Assembly (NCBI RefSeq): GCF_023703325.1
Contig: NZ_JAMQGM010000013.1
Span: 49,219-113,218 of the forward strand
DNA length: 64,000 nt
Source of the DNA: Streptomyces meridianus
GTDB lineage: Bacteria; Actinomycetota; Actinomycetes; Streptomycetales; Streptomycetaceae
Direction: 5' to 3'
Position 1 is the stretch's first letter. The number at the start of each line of letters is the position of its first letter. Below are positions 33,678-41,123 of this stretch, piece by piece. The translations under genes were made by a program, and so were the position numbers. The notes beneath the pieces are model-generated. The model was not told the origin of the DNA. It saw only the letters and a program-made list of their open reading frames with translations, and ran no database searches.

Positions 33678-33707
33678 CGGGCCCCGGCGACCTGTCGCCG
33701 GGGCCCG
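33678..33707 (+). terminator. Strong hairpin after serC
   Basis: A 13-bp perfect GC stem (arms 33678-33690 and 33695-33707, core GGGCCCCGGCGA with its complement) with a CCTG tetraloop lies 32 nt after the serC stop. No T-run follows, as usual in this genus. Confidence 0.85.
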
Positions 33708-33838
33708 CCCCCGTCCCGGGCGTCGACAACCCCGTCCTTCCTCTTCCGCCGCACCTCTGCCCTCGGAAAATTGGAAAGTGAGAAAACGAGAATGTGGTGG
33801 TAGCTTGGCAGCACCGACTGAACTCCCGAGGAGGCACC

Positions 33839-34138
33839 ATGGCAAGCGCCACCATCTCCGTGCGGGTCCGGAACAAGGCCCAGGTGACCCTGCCTCCTGC
33901 AGTCCGCGAAGCGCTCGGAGTGCGCGAGGGCGACCAGCTCGAATTCGAGATCAACGAGGACGGCAGCGTCGAGGTCCACGGGACTCGCACGATCCGCACC
34001 GACCAGGCGTACTTCTGGACGGACGCCTGGCAAGCGGGCGAGCGTGAGTCGGACGCTGACATCGCCGCCGGCAGGACCACCGCACATGAGGACGAGGACG
34101 CCTTCCTGGCTCACCTCTCCGACATGAAGAACGACTGA
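33839..34138 (+). CDS. AbrB/MazE-like antitoxin
   Basis: ATG at 33839 follows GAGGAGG. The 99-residue protein has an N-terminal swapped-hairpin AbrB domain (about 3-50): VRVRNKAQVTLPPAVREALG, VREGDQLEFEINEDGSVEV. The C-terminal half is acidic and disordered (DIAAGRTTAHEDEDAFLAHL), which is how many antitoxins wrap their toxin. It should bind DNA as a dimer and repress its own operon. A RelE-like protein gene follows 18 bp downstream. The upstream 100 bp is clearly AT-richer (AAAATTGGAAAGTGAGAAAA), suggesting an acquired module with its own promoter. Confidence 0.88.
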   Translation: MASATISVRVRNKAQVTLPPAVREALGVREGDQLEFEINEDGSVEVHGTRTIRTDQAYFWTDAWQAGERESDADIAAGRTTAHEDEDAFLAHLSDMKND

Positions 34139-34156
34139 GGAATCGCCGGGGGACTC

Positions 34157-34471
34157 GTGCCGACGTTCGACACCACTCCTGCCTTCAACCGCGCCTTCAA
34201 GAAGCTGCCCCGGCAGCAGCAGGAACGGTTCGAGAGCGTCATCAGGGAGCGCTTCTTTCCCGACCTGAAGGCAGGTCAGTTCCGACCGGGATTGCGCGTC
34301 AAGCCCGTTCAAGGCGCGAAGGCCGAAGACGGCAGCTCCATCTTCGAGATGACGTGGGCGCCCGATGGCCGGGCAACCTGGCAGTACGGCAAGGAGCGCA
34401 AGCCCGGACATCCCCACGTCTTCTGGCGCAACATCGGTACTCACAAGGCCATCGACCCCGGCCCACCTTGA
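34157..34471 (+). CDS. RelE/ParE-fold toxin candidate
   Basis: A GTG start gives 104 residues. Order of elements fits the RelE/YafQ fold: a first strand PTFDTTPAFNRAFKKLP, paired helices QQQERFESVIRERFFPDLKA, then strands GLRVKPVQGAKA, IFEMTWAPDGRATWQYG and HVFWRNIGTH. The last His-containing strand and Arg/Lys residues resemble the catalytic surface of ribosome-dependent mRNA interferases. Coupling to an AbrB-type antitoxin is less common than RelB/RelE, so partner type and activity need care. Lies only 18 bp after the antitoxin stop. Confidence 0.7.
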   Translation: MPTFDTTPAFNRAFKKLPRQQQERFESVIRERFFPDLKAGQFRPGLRVKPVQGAKAEDGSSIFEMTWAPDGRATWQYGKERKPGHPHVFWRNIGTHKAIDPGPP

Positions 34472-34559
34472 TCTGTCAGCGACCTGGCGTCGTGGTCGGA
34501 ATACGTCCTGTGTGACTGGCCATCCGCCTCGCCACATCGTCCTGCGCCCCCGAGCGAGC

Positions 34560-34952
34560 TCACCGCTCCGCCGGCTCGATCAGGTCCCAGCGGTTGCCGT
34601 ACAGGTCCCGGAAGACCGCGACCGTGCCGTACGGCTCACGCCGAGGAGCCTCTTCGAACACGACCCCCGCCTCCCGCATCCGCGCGTGGTCGCGGTCGAA
34701 CGCGTCGGTGTACAGGAACCAGCCGACCCGGCCCCCGGTCTGGTCACCGACCCGGGCCACCTGCTCGCCGGGCACGGCCCGGGCCAGCAGCACCGCCGTC
34801 CCGCGCGCTGCCGGAGGAGCGACCACGACCCAGCGTTTGCCGTCGGAGAGGGGAGTGTCCTCGACCAGCTCGAAACCGGCGGCGCCGACGTAGAAGGCAA
34901 TGGCCTCGTCGTAGTCCCGCACGACGACCGTCACGAGTCCGAGGTGAGGCAT
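34560..34952 (-). CDS. VOC-superfamily (glyoxalase-like) protein
   Basis: ATG at 34952 gives 130 residues with paired beta-alpha-beta-beta-beta modules: MPHLGLVTVVVRDYDEAIAF (first module), GWFLYTDAFDRDHARMREAG (second), and the ending VFRDLYGNRWDLIEP, where the Glu is the usual last metal ligand. VOC proteins include glyoxalase I, dioxygenases and antibiotic-binding proteins; which applies here cannot be told. Single gene, convergent to the toxin-antitoxin operon. Confidence 0.88.
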   Translation of the reverse strand: MPHLGLVTVVVRDYDEAIAFYVGAAGFELVEDTPLSDGKRWVVVAPPAARGTAVLLARAVPGEQVARVGDQTGGRVGWFLYTDAFDRDHARMREAGVVFEEAPRREPYGTVAVFRDLYGNRWDLIEPAER

Positions 34953-35085
34953 CCGGCGATCGTGCCGTGCGGCGGCCGGGGTTGCCACCCCGGGCCGGTA
35001 GTGCGGGCCGGAGGTGCCGCCCCGGGCCCGTACCTCCGCGCGCCCCGCTCGGCCCCGCCACGGGCGTCCGGAGAGGCGTCGCCGC

Positions 35086-36084
35086 TCAGCCGCGCCCGCG
35101 GCGGAACATCCGGCGGACCGCCATCGCCAGGACCGCGAGCCCCGCCAGGGTCGCCGCACCCGCCAGGGCGTCACCGCCCTCCTGCGACCCGCCGCGATCC
35201 CTGTCCTCGGCATGCCGCGCCCGCTCCTCGCGCGCCTTGTCCTCCCGGGCCACGGATTCCGGGCGCAGCTTCCCGCTCAGCGACACCCGCGTCACCACGC
35301 TGCCAGCGCCCTCCGTGCCGTACATCAGCGCCCGTCCGTCGGACGTGAACGTCACCGATTCGCCCTGCCGCTGCATCGGCAGGGCGGGCTCGCCCAACTT
35401 CGTGATCCGGCCGTCCCGCCAGCGGTACATGCGTGCCTCGAAGTAGCCGCGCACCACGAGCCGGGAGCCGTCGGGCGAGAACGCGGCGTCCGTCGCCCAG
35501 AGGCCGACGTCCGCCTTCCGCAGGAAGGTGTTGCCGCCGTTCGGCACGAGCTCCGCCGGGCCCTCGTACAGCCCGCCGCCGTCCTGATGCTTGCTCACGA
35601 TGTAGACCCGGCCCGTCCGTGGATGGACCATCAGCGACTCCGCGTCGCGGGGCCCGCCGTCGTACCGCACCGTGTGGCGCACCGGCGTGACCGTGGTGTC
35701 CTTCAGCTCCGCCGGCTCGCGGAACCGGTAGATCCACACCTCGGGCCAGGTGCCGCCGAGGTTGTCGCCGATGTCGCCCACATACACCTGGCCGCCGGGG
35801 CCGACCGAGATCGCCTCGACGTCGCGCGGGTCGACGCCGCGCAGGGTGACCGTCGCCACCGTGCGCCCGCTCCGGCCGTCCACGGCATAGACGTACGGAC
35901 CGTCGTCGCTGTCGTTGTGCGTCCAGTAGATCCCGGGGTGGGCGCGGCTGGCGGCGAGGCCGCTGGACTCGGTGATCCGCCGGTCCTCGATGGTGAAGGA
36001 CGGGCCGTCGGCGGCCGCCGCGGTACCGGCGGCGGGCAGTACGGCGCACAGCAGCGCAACCGACAGGCAGAGATACGAACGCAT
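35086..36084 (-). CDS. Secreted, C-terminally anchored beta-propeller-like protein
   Basis: ATG at 36084 gives 332 residues: signal peptide (SYLCLSVALLCAVLPAAGTA, cleavage near AAA-DG), then a propeller-like region with repeated ES/YVG/HN motifs (RITESSGLAASRAHPGIYWT, GGQVYVGDIGDN, RDAESLMVHPRTGRVYIVSK), a charged EDKAREERARHAEDRD linker and a C-terminal membrane segment LAGAATLAGLAVLAMAV plus RRMFRRGRG. The C-terminus resembles a surface-anchor tail. The family (esterase-like/WD40-like surface protein) has no assigned role to my knowledge. Confidence 0.8.
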   Translation of the reverse strand: MRSYLCLSVALLCAVLPAAGTAAAADGPSFTIEDRRITESSGLAASRAHPGIYWTHNDSDDGPYVYAVDGRSGRTVATVTLRGVDPRDVEAISVGPGGQVYVGDIGDNLGGTWPEVWIYRFREPAELKDTTVTPVRHTVRYDGGPRDAESLMVHPRTGRVYIVSKHQDGGGLYEGPAELVPNGGNTFLRKADVGLWATDAAFSPDGSRLVVRGYFEARMYRWRDGRITKLGEPALPMQRQGESVTFTSDGRALMYGTEGAGSVVTRVSLSGKLRPESVAREDKAREERARHAEDRDRGGSQEGGDALAGAATLAGLAVLAMAVRRMFRRGRG

Positions 36085-36201
36085 GACCACAGCCTGCCAT
36101 CAGCGCGGACCGGCGGGAGGCCCGTCACGACAGCCGGGGCCCGTCCGGAATACTGCGTGGTCCGGGAATCCCCCACCACGCCCGGGGCCGGAGGAACACG
36201 C

Positions 36202-36888
36202 GTGAGGATCACCTTCGTCGGCGACTCGATGACCATCGGCAGCGCCGGCGACTTCACCTGGCGCTACCGCATGTGGCAGCACCTCAACCGCACCTTCGGC
36301 GGCCCGTACCGCATCGTCGGCCCGCGCCACCGGCTGCACGACCCGGCCGCCGACGCACCGGAGTCCGACGCCTACGCCGACCCCGCCTTCCCCGAACGGG
36401 CCCGCCGCCACCTCGCCGGCTGGGGCGAGGGCTGGCTCCAGATGGCGCCCCTCATCCGCGAGACCGTGCGCGAGTACCGCCCCGACCTGCTGCTCGTCTC
36501 CCTCGGCCTGATCGACCTCGGCTTCTACACGCAGGCCGGGCCCACCGCCGCCAATGTCCGGACGTTCGTCGCGGAAGCGCGCGAGGCCGATCCCGGCATA
36601 CGGATGGTGCTGCTGCCCGTCATACCGAACATCCGCGCCCTGACCGACCCGTTCTTCGCCGTTGAGTGCGAGCACTTCAACGAACTCCTCGGCAAGGCAG
36701 TCGCCGACCTCGACACCACCGCATCGCCACTGCTCCTCGCCTCGCACCCGGCGGACTACGACATCCACGGCGACACCTACGACGGCACCCATCCCAACCG
36801 CTCCGGCGAACACCGCATCGCCGCCGCCTTCGCCGAGGCGATGCACCAGGCCTGGGACCTCGGCGGCCCGTACCTGCCGGCCTCCTGA
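36202..36888 (+). CDS. SGNH/GDSL-type hydrolase
   Basis: GTG at 36202 follows GGAGGAAC. The 228-residue protein has block I FVGDSMTIG with the nucleophilic Ser (about 9), a block III-like SLGLIDLG (Asn replaced), and block V DGTHPNRSGEHRIA with the Asp-His pair. It lacks a signal peptide, so it is probably cytoplasmic. Family members are esterases, lipases or acetylhydrolases; the altered block III residue (Asp instead of Asn) may change the oxyanion hole. Divergent from the propeller protein gene. Confidence 0.85.
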   Translation: MRITFVGDSMTIGSAGDFTWRYRMWQHLNRTFGGPYRIVGPRHRLHDPAADAPESDAYADPAFPERARRHLAGWGEGWLQMAPLIRETVREYRPDLLLVSLGLIDLGFYTQAGPTAANVRTFVAEAREADPGIRMVLLPVIPNIRALTDPFFAVECEHFNELLGKAVADLDTTASPLLLASHPADYDIHGDTYDGTHPNRSGEHRIAAAFAEAMHQAWDLGGPYLPAS

Positions 36889-37023
36889 ACCGCCACCGGA
36901 AGGCCCCGGCCCCCGATTCACGCTGCTCGACGGCCGGTCCGCGCGCCCGGGGCACCCGGCCGGTTCCCGGCGGACCGTGCGGCGCCCTTGCTCCGGGCAC
37001 CTCCGAGGGCGTTGGCTGAACCC

Positions 37024-38013
37024 ATGGAGTACACGCAGCTCGGACGCACCGGACTCAAGGTCAGCCGTCTCGTCCTCGGCACCATGAACTTCGGTCCCCA
37101 GACGAACGAGACCGACAGCCACGCGATCATGGACGCCGCCCTCGACGCCGGCCTCAATTTCTTCGACACCGCCAACGTCTACGGCTGGGGCGAGAACAAG
37201 GGCCGCACCGAGGAGATCCTCGGCAGCTGGTTCGCCCGGGGAGGCGGCCGCCGCGACAAGGTCGTCCTCGCCACCAAGGTCTACGGCAACATGGGCTCGG
37301 ACGGGCCCGTCTGGCCCAACGACGACAAGCTGTCCGCCGTCAACATCCGGCGGGCCGTCGACGCCAGCCTCAAGCGGCTCGGCACCGACCACATCGACCT
37401 CTACCAGTTCCACCACGTCGACCGCGCCACCCCGTGGGACGAGATCTGGCAGGCCATGGACGTCCTCGTCCAGCAGGGCAAGATCCTCTACGTCGGCTCC
37501 AGCAACTTCGCCGGCTGGAACATCGCCCAGGCCAACGAGGCGGCCCGGCGGCGCTCCTCACTCGGCCTCGTCAGCGAGCAGTGCCTGTTCAACCTCGCCG
37601 AGCGCCGCGCCGAGATGGAGGTGATCCCGGCCGCCCAGGAATACGGGCTCGGCGTCATCGCCTGGTCGCCACTGCACGGCGGGCTGCTCGGCGGCGTCCT
37701 CAAGAAGGAGGCCACGCAGGGGCGCCGGGCGAGCGGCCGCGCTGCCGACGCGCTCAAGGACGCCAAGACGCGCGAGCAGATCCAGGCGTACGAGGACCTG
37801 CTGGACAAGCACGGTCTGAAGCCCGGAGAGGTCGCCCTGGCCTGGCTGCTCACCCGGCCGGGAGTGACCGGGCCGATCGTCGGGCCGCGCACGGTGGAGC
37901 AGTTGTCCTCGGCCCTGCGGGCCGTCGAGCTGGAGCTCCCGGACGAGGTGCTGACGGGGCTGGACGAGATCTTCCCCGGCCCCGGCCCCTCACCGGAGGC
38001 CTTCGCCTGGTGA
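37024..38013 (+). CDS. Aldo/keto reductase
   Basis: ATG at 37024 gives 329 residues. The AKR tetrad is complete: Asp and Tyr in NFFDTANVYGWGENKG (about 42-58), Lys in VVLATKVYGNMG, and His in IDLYQFHHVD. The NADPH site shows IVGPRTVEQLSSALRAVE near the end. The opening MEYTQLGRTGLKVSRLVLGT is the usual YajO/Tas-like AKR start. It would reduce an aldehyde or ketone with NADPH; substrate unknown. Confidence 0.93.
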   Translation: MEYTQLGRTGLKVSRLVLGTMNFGPQTNETDSHAIMDAALDAGLNFFDTANVYGWGENKGRTEEILGSWFARGGGRRDKVVLATKVYGNMGSDGPVWPNDDKLSAVNIRRAVDASLKRLGTDHIDLYQFHHVDRATPWDEIWQAMDVLVQQGKILYVGSSNFAGWNIAQANEAARRRSSLGLVSEQCLFNLAERRAEMEVIPAAQEYGLGVIAWSPLHGGLLGGVLKKEATQGRRASGRAADALKDAKTREQIQAYEDLLDKHGLKPGEVALAWLLTRPGVTGPIVGPRTVEQLSSALRAVELELPDEVLTGLDEIFPGPGPSPEAFAW

Positions 38014-38037
38014 CCCGTGCGGTGCTGCGGTCGGTGG

Positions 38038-38127
38038 TCAGCCGCCGACTGCTGCTGCCACGGCGACCACGATGAGCATGAGCACGAGGGCGGTGCTCAC
38101 GATGCGGGTTCTGGTAGTCGGATTCAC
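38038..38127 (-). CDS. Very small single-pass membrane protein (29 aa)
   Basis: A GTG start with GAAGG directly before it opens a 29-residue frame: short polar basic head (NPTTRTR) then one hydrophobic helix STALVLMLIVVAVAAA and Gly-Gly end. Such mini membrane proteins are widespread and often conserved in Streptomyces but usually unannotated. Evidence is composition, start and stop placement in the gap between two convergent genes; the ribosome site is too close to be ideal. Confidence 0.4.
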   Translation of the reverse strand: MNPTTRTRIVSTALVLMLIVVAVAAAVGG

Positions 38128-38185
38128 CCTTCGAGGTTAACCGGGGCGGGCGCCCGTTCCGCCCCGGGGCCCGAGGGTCCGGGTA

Positions 38186-38749
38186 TCAGCGGCCCAGGGG
38201 CCAGGCGCCGATCGTCTCGTAGCGGGGCTGCTCCCCGGGCACCCCGCCGGCGGGCGGGTGGCTGCGCACCAGGCACAGCCGCTCCACGCTCCACCAGGTG
38301 CCGGCGAAGTCCGCCAGTTCCTCGACGAAGGGCGCGAGGCCCAGGTGCGTCCGGTTGCGGGCGACCGTGAGATGGGGCGCGTACGGGCGGTGCTCGTCCA
38401 TCGGGATGCCCTCCCGGCGAGCGGCCGCGGCGGCCGAGCGGGCGAGGCCGCGCATGGCCTCCCGGTCTCCCTCGGCGCCGACCCACACCACGGCCCGGGC
38501 GAAACGCCCGCCGCCGGCCAGCCGCAGGTCGAACGGGCGGTGCCGGCGGGCCACACGCTCGAGCCGGGTGTTCAGCGCGGGGACCAGGTCGTCGCCGACC
38601 TCGCCGTAGAAGGCGAGCGTGAAGTGCCAGCCCGGGTGGCCGGTCCAGCGCAGCCGGTCCGCCCCGGGCAGTGACCGCAGCCGGGCGACGGCACCGGCCA
38701 GCTCGGCCAGGGCGGCCTGCGGCGGGAGCACGGCGGCGAACAGTCTCAT
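38186..38749 (-). CDS. thpR: RNA 2',3'-cyclic phosphodiesterase
   Basis: The 187-residue protein is a 2H phosphoesterase: start MRLFAAVLPPQAALAEL, first HxT motif WHFTLAFYGEV (about 41-45) and second HLTVARNRT (about 126). These two His-x-Thr motifs form the catalytic site that opens 2',3'-cyclic phosphates; members were earlier called 2'-5' RNA ligases. It may act in RNA end repair. It follows the MFS gene in the same direction after 43 bp. Confidence 0.93.
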   Translation of the reverse strand: MRLFAAVLPPQAALAELAGAVARLRSLPGADRLRWTGHPGWHFTLAFYGEVGDDLVPALNTRLERVARRHRPFDLRLAGGGRFARAVVWVGAEGDREAMRGLARSAAAAARREGIPMDEHRPYAPHLTVARNRTHLGLAPFVEELADFAGTWWSVERLCLVRSHPPAGGVPGEQPRYETIGAWPLGR

Positions 38750-38792
38750 GCGTCCAGTCTCCCGCCCGGCGCCGGGTAGGGGCGGGGCGTGC

Positions 38793-40148
38793 TCACGCCG
38801 CGGGCGCCATGCCGTCCTCCGGTATCCGGGGGACGATCGTCACGTGCCGCCTGCCGCGCCGCAGATCGACCTTGACCCGCAGGCCGCCGGCCCGGAACAG
38901 GATGATCCCGATCACGGCGGACGCGGCGGCGGCGACGATTCCGCAGGCCATGAAGCCGACCCGGGGGCCGTACATGTCGGTGACCCAGCCGACCAGCGGG
39001 GCGCCCAGCGGCGTGCCGCCGACGAACACCATCATGAACAGGCTCATCACCCGGCCCCGCATGGCCGGTGCCGTGGCCAGCTGGATGCCCGAGTTGGCCG
39101 TGACGTTGATCGTGAGACCGAACATGCCGATGGGCACCAGCAGTGCGGCGAAGAGCCAGAACTGCGGGGCGAGAGCCGCGGTGATCTCCAGCAGGCCGAA
39201 GGTGACCGCCGCGCCGATCAGCAGCCGCAGCCGGGATGTCCCGCGCCGGGCCGCCAGCAGGGCGCCGGCCAGCGAACCGCCCGCCATCAGCGTGTTGAGC
39301 ATGCCGTACGTGCCGGCGCCGGCGTGGAAGACCTCGTCGACGAAGGCGGTCAGCCAGATCGGGAAGTTGAAGCCGAAGGTGCCGATGAAGCCGACCAGGA
39401 CGATGGGCCACAGCAGTTCGGGGCGGCCCGCCACGTAGCGCAGTCCCTCCCGCAGCTGGCCCTTGCCGCGCGGGGCCCGCTCGACCGCGTGCAGCTCGGT
39501 CGTGCGCATCATGAGGAGGCCGGCGATGGGGGCGAGGAACGACAGCCCGTTGAGCAGGAAGGCCCAGCCGCTGCCCACCGCGGTGATCAGGACGCCCGCG
39601 ACGGCCGGACCGACGAGCCGGGCGGACTGGAAGTTGGCCGAGTTGAGGCTGACGGCGTTGCGCAGGTCGCGGGGTCCGACCATCTCGGAGACGAACGCCT
39701 GGCGGGCCGGGTTGTCGACGACGGTCGCGAGGCCGAGCAGCAGGGCGGTGAGATAGACGTGCCACACCTGGACGTGGCCGGTGAGGGTGAGGACGGCGAG
39801 GGCGAGGCCGGTCAGCCCCATCGCCGACTGGGTGATGAGCAGCAGTTCACGCTTGGCGAAGCGGTCGGCGATGACGCCGCCGTAGAGGCCGAGCAGCAGC
39901 ATCGGCAGGAACTGCAGGGCGGTGGTGATGCCGACCGCCGCGGAGGAGCCGGTGAGGCTGAGCACCAGCCAGTCCTGGGCGATGCGCTGCATCCAGGTGC
40001 CGGTGTTGGACACCACCTGACCGGTGGCGAAGAGCCGGTAGTTGCGGACCTTCAGCGAGCTGAACATCCCCCGCCGCGACTCAGCGGGTGTCGTGCTCTC
40101 GTCGGAGTTCGGTGCGGGTGCGGAAGCTGCTCCGGGTCCCGTACTCAA
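38793..40148 (-). CDS. MFS transporter (multidrug/enterobactin-exporter-like)
   Basis: A TTG start at 40148 is used because AGGAGG stands about 10 nt upstream and no ATG or GTG precedes the conserved FSSLKVRNYRLFATGQVVSN. The 451-residue protein has 12 membrane segments, the loop 2-3 signature YGGVIADRFAKRELLLI and DNPARQAFVSEMV, typical of the MFS_3 group. The MarR gene immediately upstream (38-bp gap) probably represses it, the usual design for a drug-efflux unit. Substrate unknown. Confidence 0.9.
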   Translation of the reverse strand: MSTGPGAASAPAPNSDESTTPAESRRGMFSSLKVRNYRLFATGQVVSNTGTWMQRIAQDWLVLSLTGSSAAVGITTALQFLPMLLLGLYGGVIADRFAKRELLLITQSAMGLTGLALAVLTLTGHVQVWHVYLTALLLGLATVVDNPARQAFVSEMVGPRDLRNAVSLNSANFQSARLVGPAVAGVLITAVGSGWAFLLNGLSFLAPIAGLLMMRTTELHAVERAPRGKGQLREGLRYVAGRPELLWPIVLVGFIGTFGFNFPIWLTAFVDEVFHAGAGTYGMLNTLMAGGSLAGALLAARRGTSRLRLLIGAAVTFGLLEITAALAPQFWLFAALLVPIGMFGLTINVTANSGIQLATAPAMRGRVMSLFMMVFVGGTPLGAPLVGWVTDMYGPRVGFMACGIVAAAASAVIGIILFRAGGLRVKVDLRRGRRHVTIVPRIPEDGMAPAA

Positions 40149-40186
40149 AGTGGGTTCGCCTCCTCGTCACGGCATGCGGGTTTGTG

Positions 40187-40621
40187 TCAGAGGTGCGCCA
40201 GCTTCTCCAGCACGGGCGCGGCGGCGCGCAGGGCCGCGCGCTCCTCGTCGTCCAGGCCTTCGACCAGTGCGGCGAGCCAGGCGTTGCGCCGGCGCCGGCT
40301 CTCCTCGAGCATGCTCTCGGCCTGTTCGGTCGGGGTGACCACCTTCTGGCGGCGGTCCTCGGGGTGGGGCTCCATCCGGACCAGTCCCTTGGCCTCCAGC
40401 AGCGCCACGATGCGGGTCATCGACGGCGGCTGGACGTGTTCCCGGCGGGCCAGCTCACCCGGGGTCGCGGAACCGCACCGGGCGAGGGTGTCGAGGACCG
40501 ACATCTCGGTGGGGCTGAGCGACTCGTCGACCCGCTGGTGCTTCAGCCGACGCGCGAGGCGCATGACCGAGGACCGAAGGGCGTTCACTGCGGCGGGGTC
40601 GCCGTAGGAGTGTTCCGGCAT
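40187..40621 (-). CDS. MarR-family transcriptional regulator
   Basis: The 144-residue protein has the MarR winged helix: LSPTEMSVLDTLARCGSATP, ELARREHVQPPSMTRIVALL and the wing EPHPEDRRQKVVTPT. Terminal helices form the dimer interface. It is co-directional with the MFS exporter downstream and divergent from a ribbon-helix-helix gene. Palindromes in the divergent region are candidate operators. Confidence 0.95.
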   Translation of the reverse strand: MPEHSYGDPAAVNALRSSVMRLARRLKHQRVDESLSPTEMSVLDTLARCGSATPGELARREHVQPPSMTRIVALLEAKGLVRMEPHPEDRRQKVVTPTEQAESMLEESRRRRNAWLAALVEGLDDEERAALRAAAPVLEKLAHL

Positions 40622-40662
40622 GTTCCTTAGCGTAGGTCATTACCCTGTCTAAAGACCAGCTG

Positions 40663-40689
40663 GAGCAATTGCTCACTCGTACGAGTGAG
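40663..40689. promoter_or_regulatory. Two overlapping perfect palindromes between marR and RHH genes
   Basis: GAGCAATTGCTC at 40663-40674 is a 12-bp perfect palindrome, and CTCACTCGTACGAGTGAG at 40672-40689 is an 18-bp one sharing three bases with it. They lie 42 bp before the marR start and 14 bp before the RHH start. Size and position fit MarR and/or RHH operators. Confidence 0.6.
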
Positions 40690-40702
40690 TGAGGGCCGGA
40701 AA

Positions 40703-40993
40703 GTGACGTCGATCGGGCTCGGCACCCGGGACCGTTCTCGCATGGGATCGGAAGTGCTCAGCCTGCGGCTGGACGGTGAGCTTCTCGACCGAATCCGGCA
40801 ACACGCGGCAAGACGCGGAATGACTGTCCAGGACTACGTGGTGCGGCTGCTGGTGCGCGACGATTTCGACGAACGCTTCCAGGCGTCCGTCGACGCAACC
40901 GCCGAGCTCGGGACGTGGGGCCTGCCCCAGGCGGCGGCTCCCGCCGGTGACGGCGCACGGCTGCCGCAGGCCGCCGCCCCGCCGGGCTGGTGA
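40703..40993 (+). CDS. Ribbon-helix-helix DNA-binding protein
   Basis: GTG at 40703 is preferred: GAGGGCCGGAAA precedes it, while the GTG at 40685 lies inside a palindrome. The 96-residue product contains a compact RHH fold: strand EVLSLRLDGELLDRIRQHAA and helix RRGMTVQDYVVRLLVRDDF. RHH proteins are usually dimeric repressors, often antitoxins; no toxin gene follows here. The C-terminal part is acidic, then has a duplicated LPQAAAP unit. A bidirectional terminator follows. Confidence 0.8.
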   Translation: MTSIGLGTRDRSRMGSEVLSLRLDGELLDRIRQHAARRGMTVQDYVVRLLVRDDFDERFQASVDATAELGTWGLPQAAAPAGDGARLPQAAAPPGW

Positions 40994-41058
40994 GCCGGGC
41001 GGCACGAGGCGAACCGAACGCGACGGGCCGGCGGGCGCCCTCGACCCGGGAACGACGC

Positions 41059-41090
41059 CGACCCCACCGGCCCGGGGTCCGGTGGGGTCG
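41059..41090. terminator. Bidirectional hairpin between RHH and NCS2 genes
   Basis: CGACCCCACCGG (41059-41070) pairs with CCGGTGGGGTCG (41079-41090) over an 8-nt loop, a 12-bp perfect stem exactly between two convergent genes. Confidence 0.85.
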
Positions 41091-41123
41091 TACGAACGTC
41101 TGCGCGACGGCCGCCGCCGCGTG

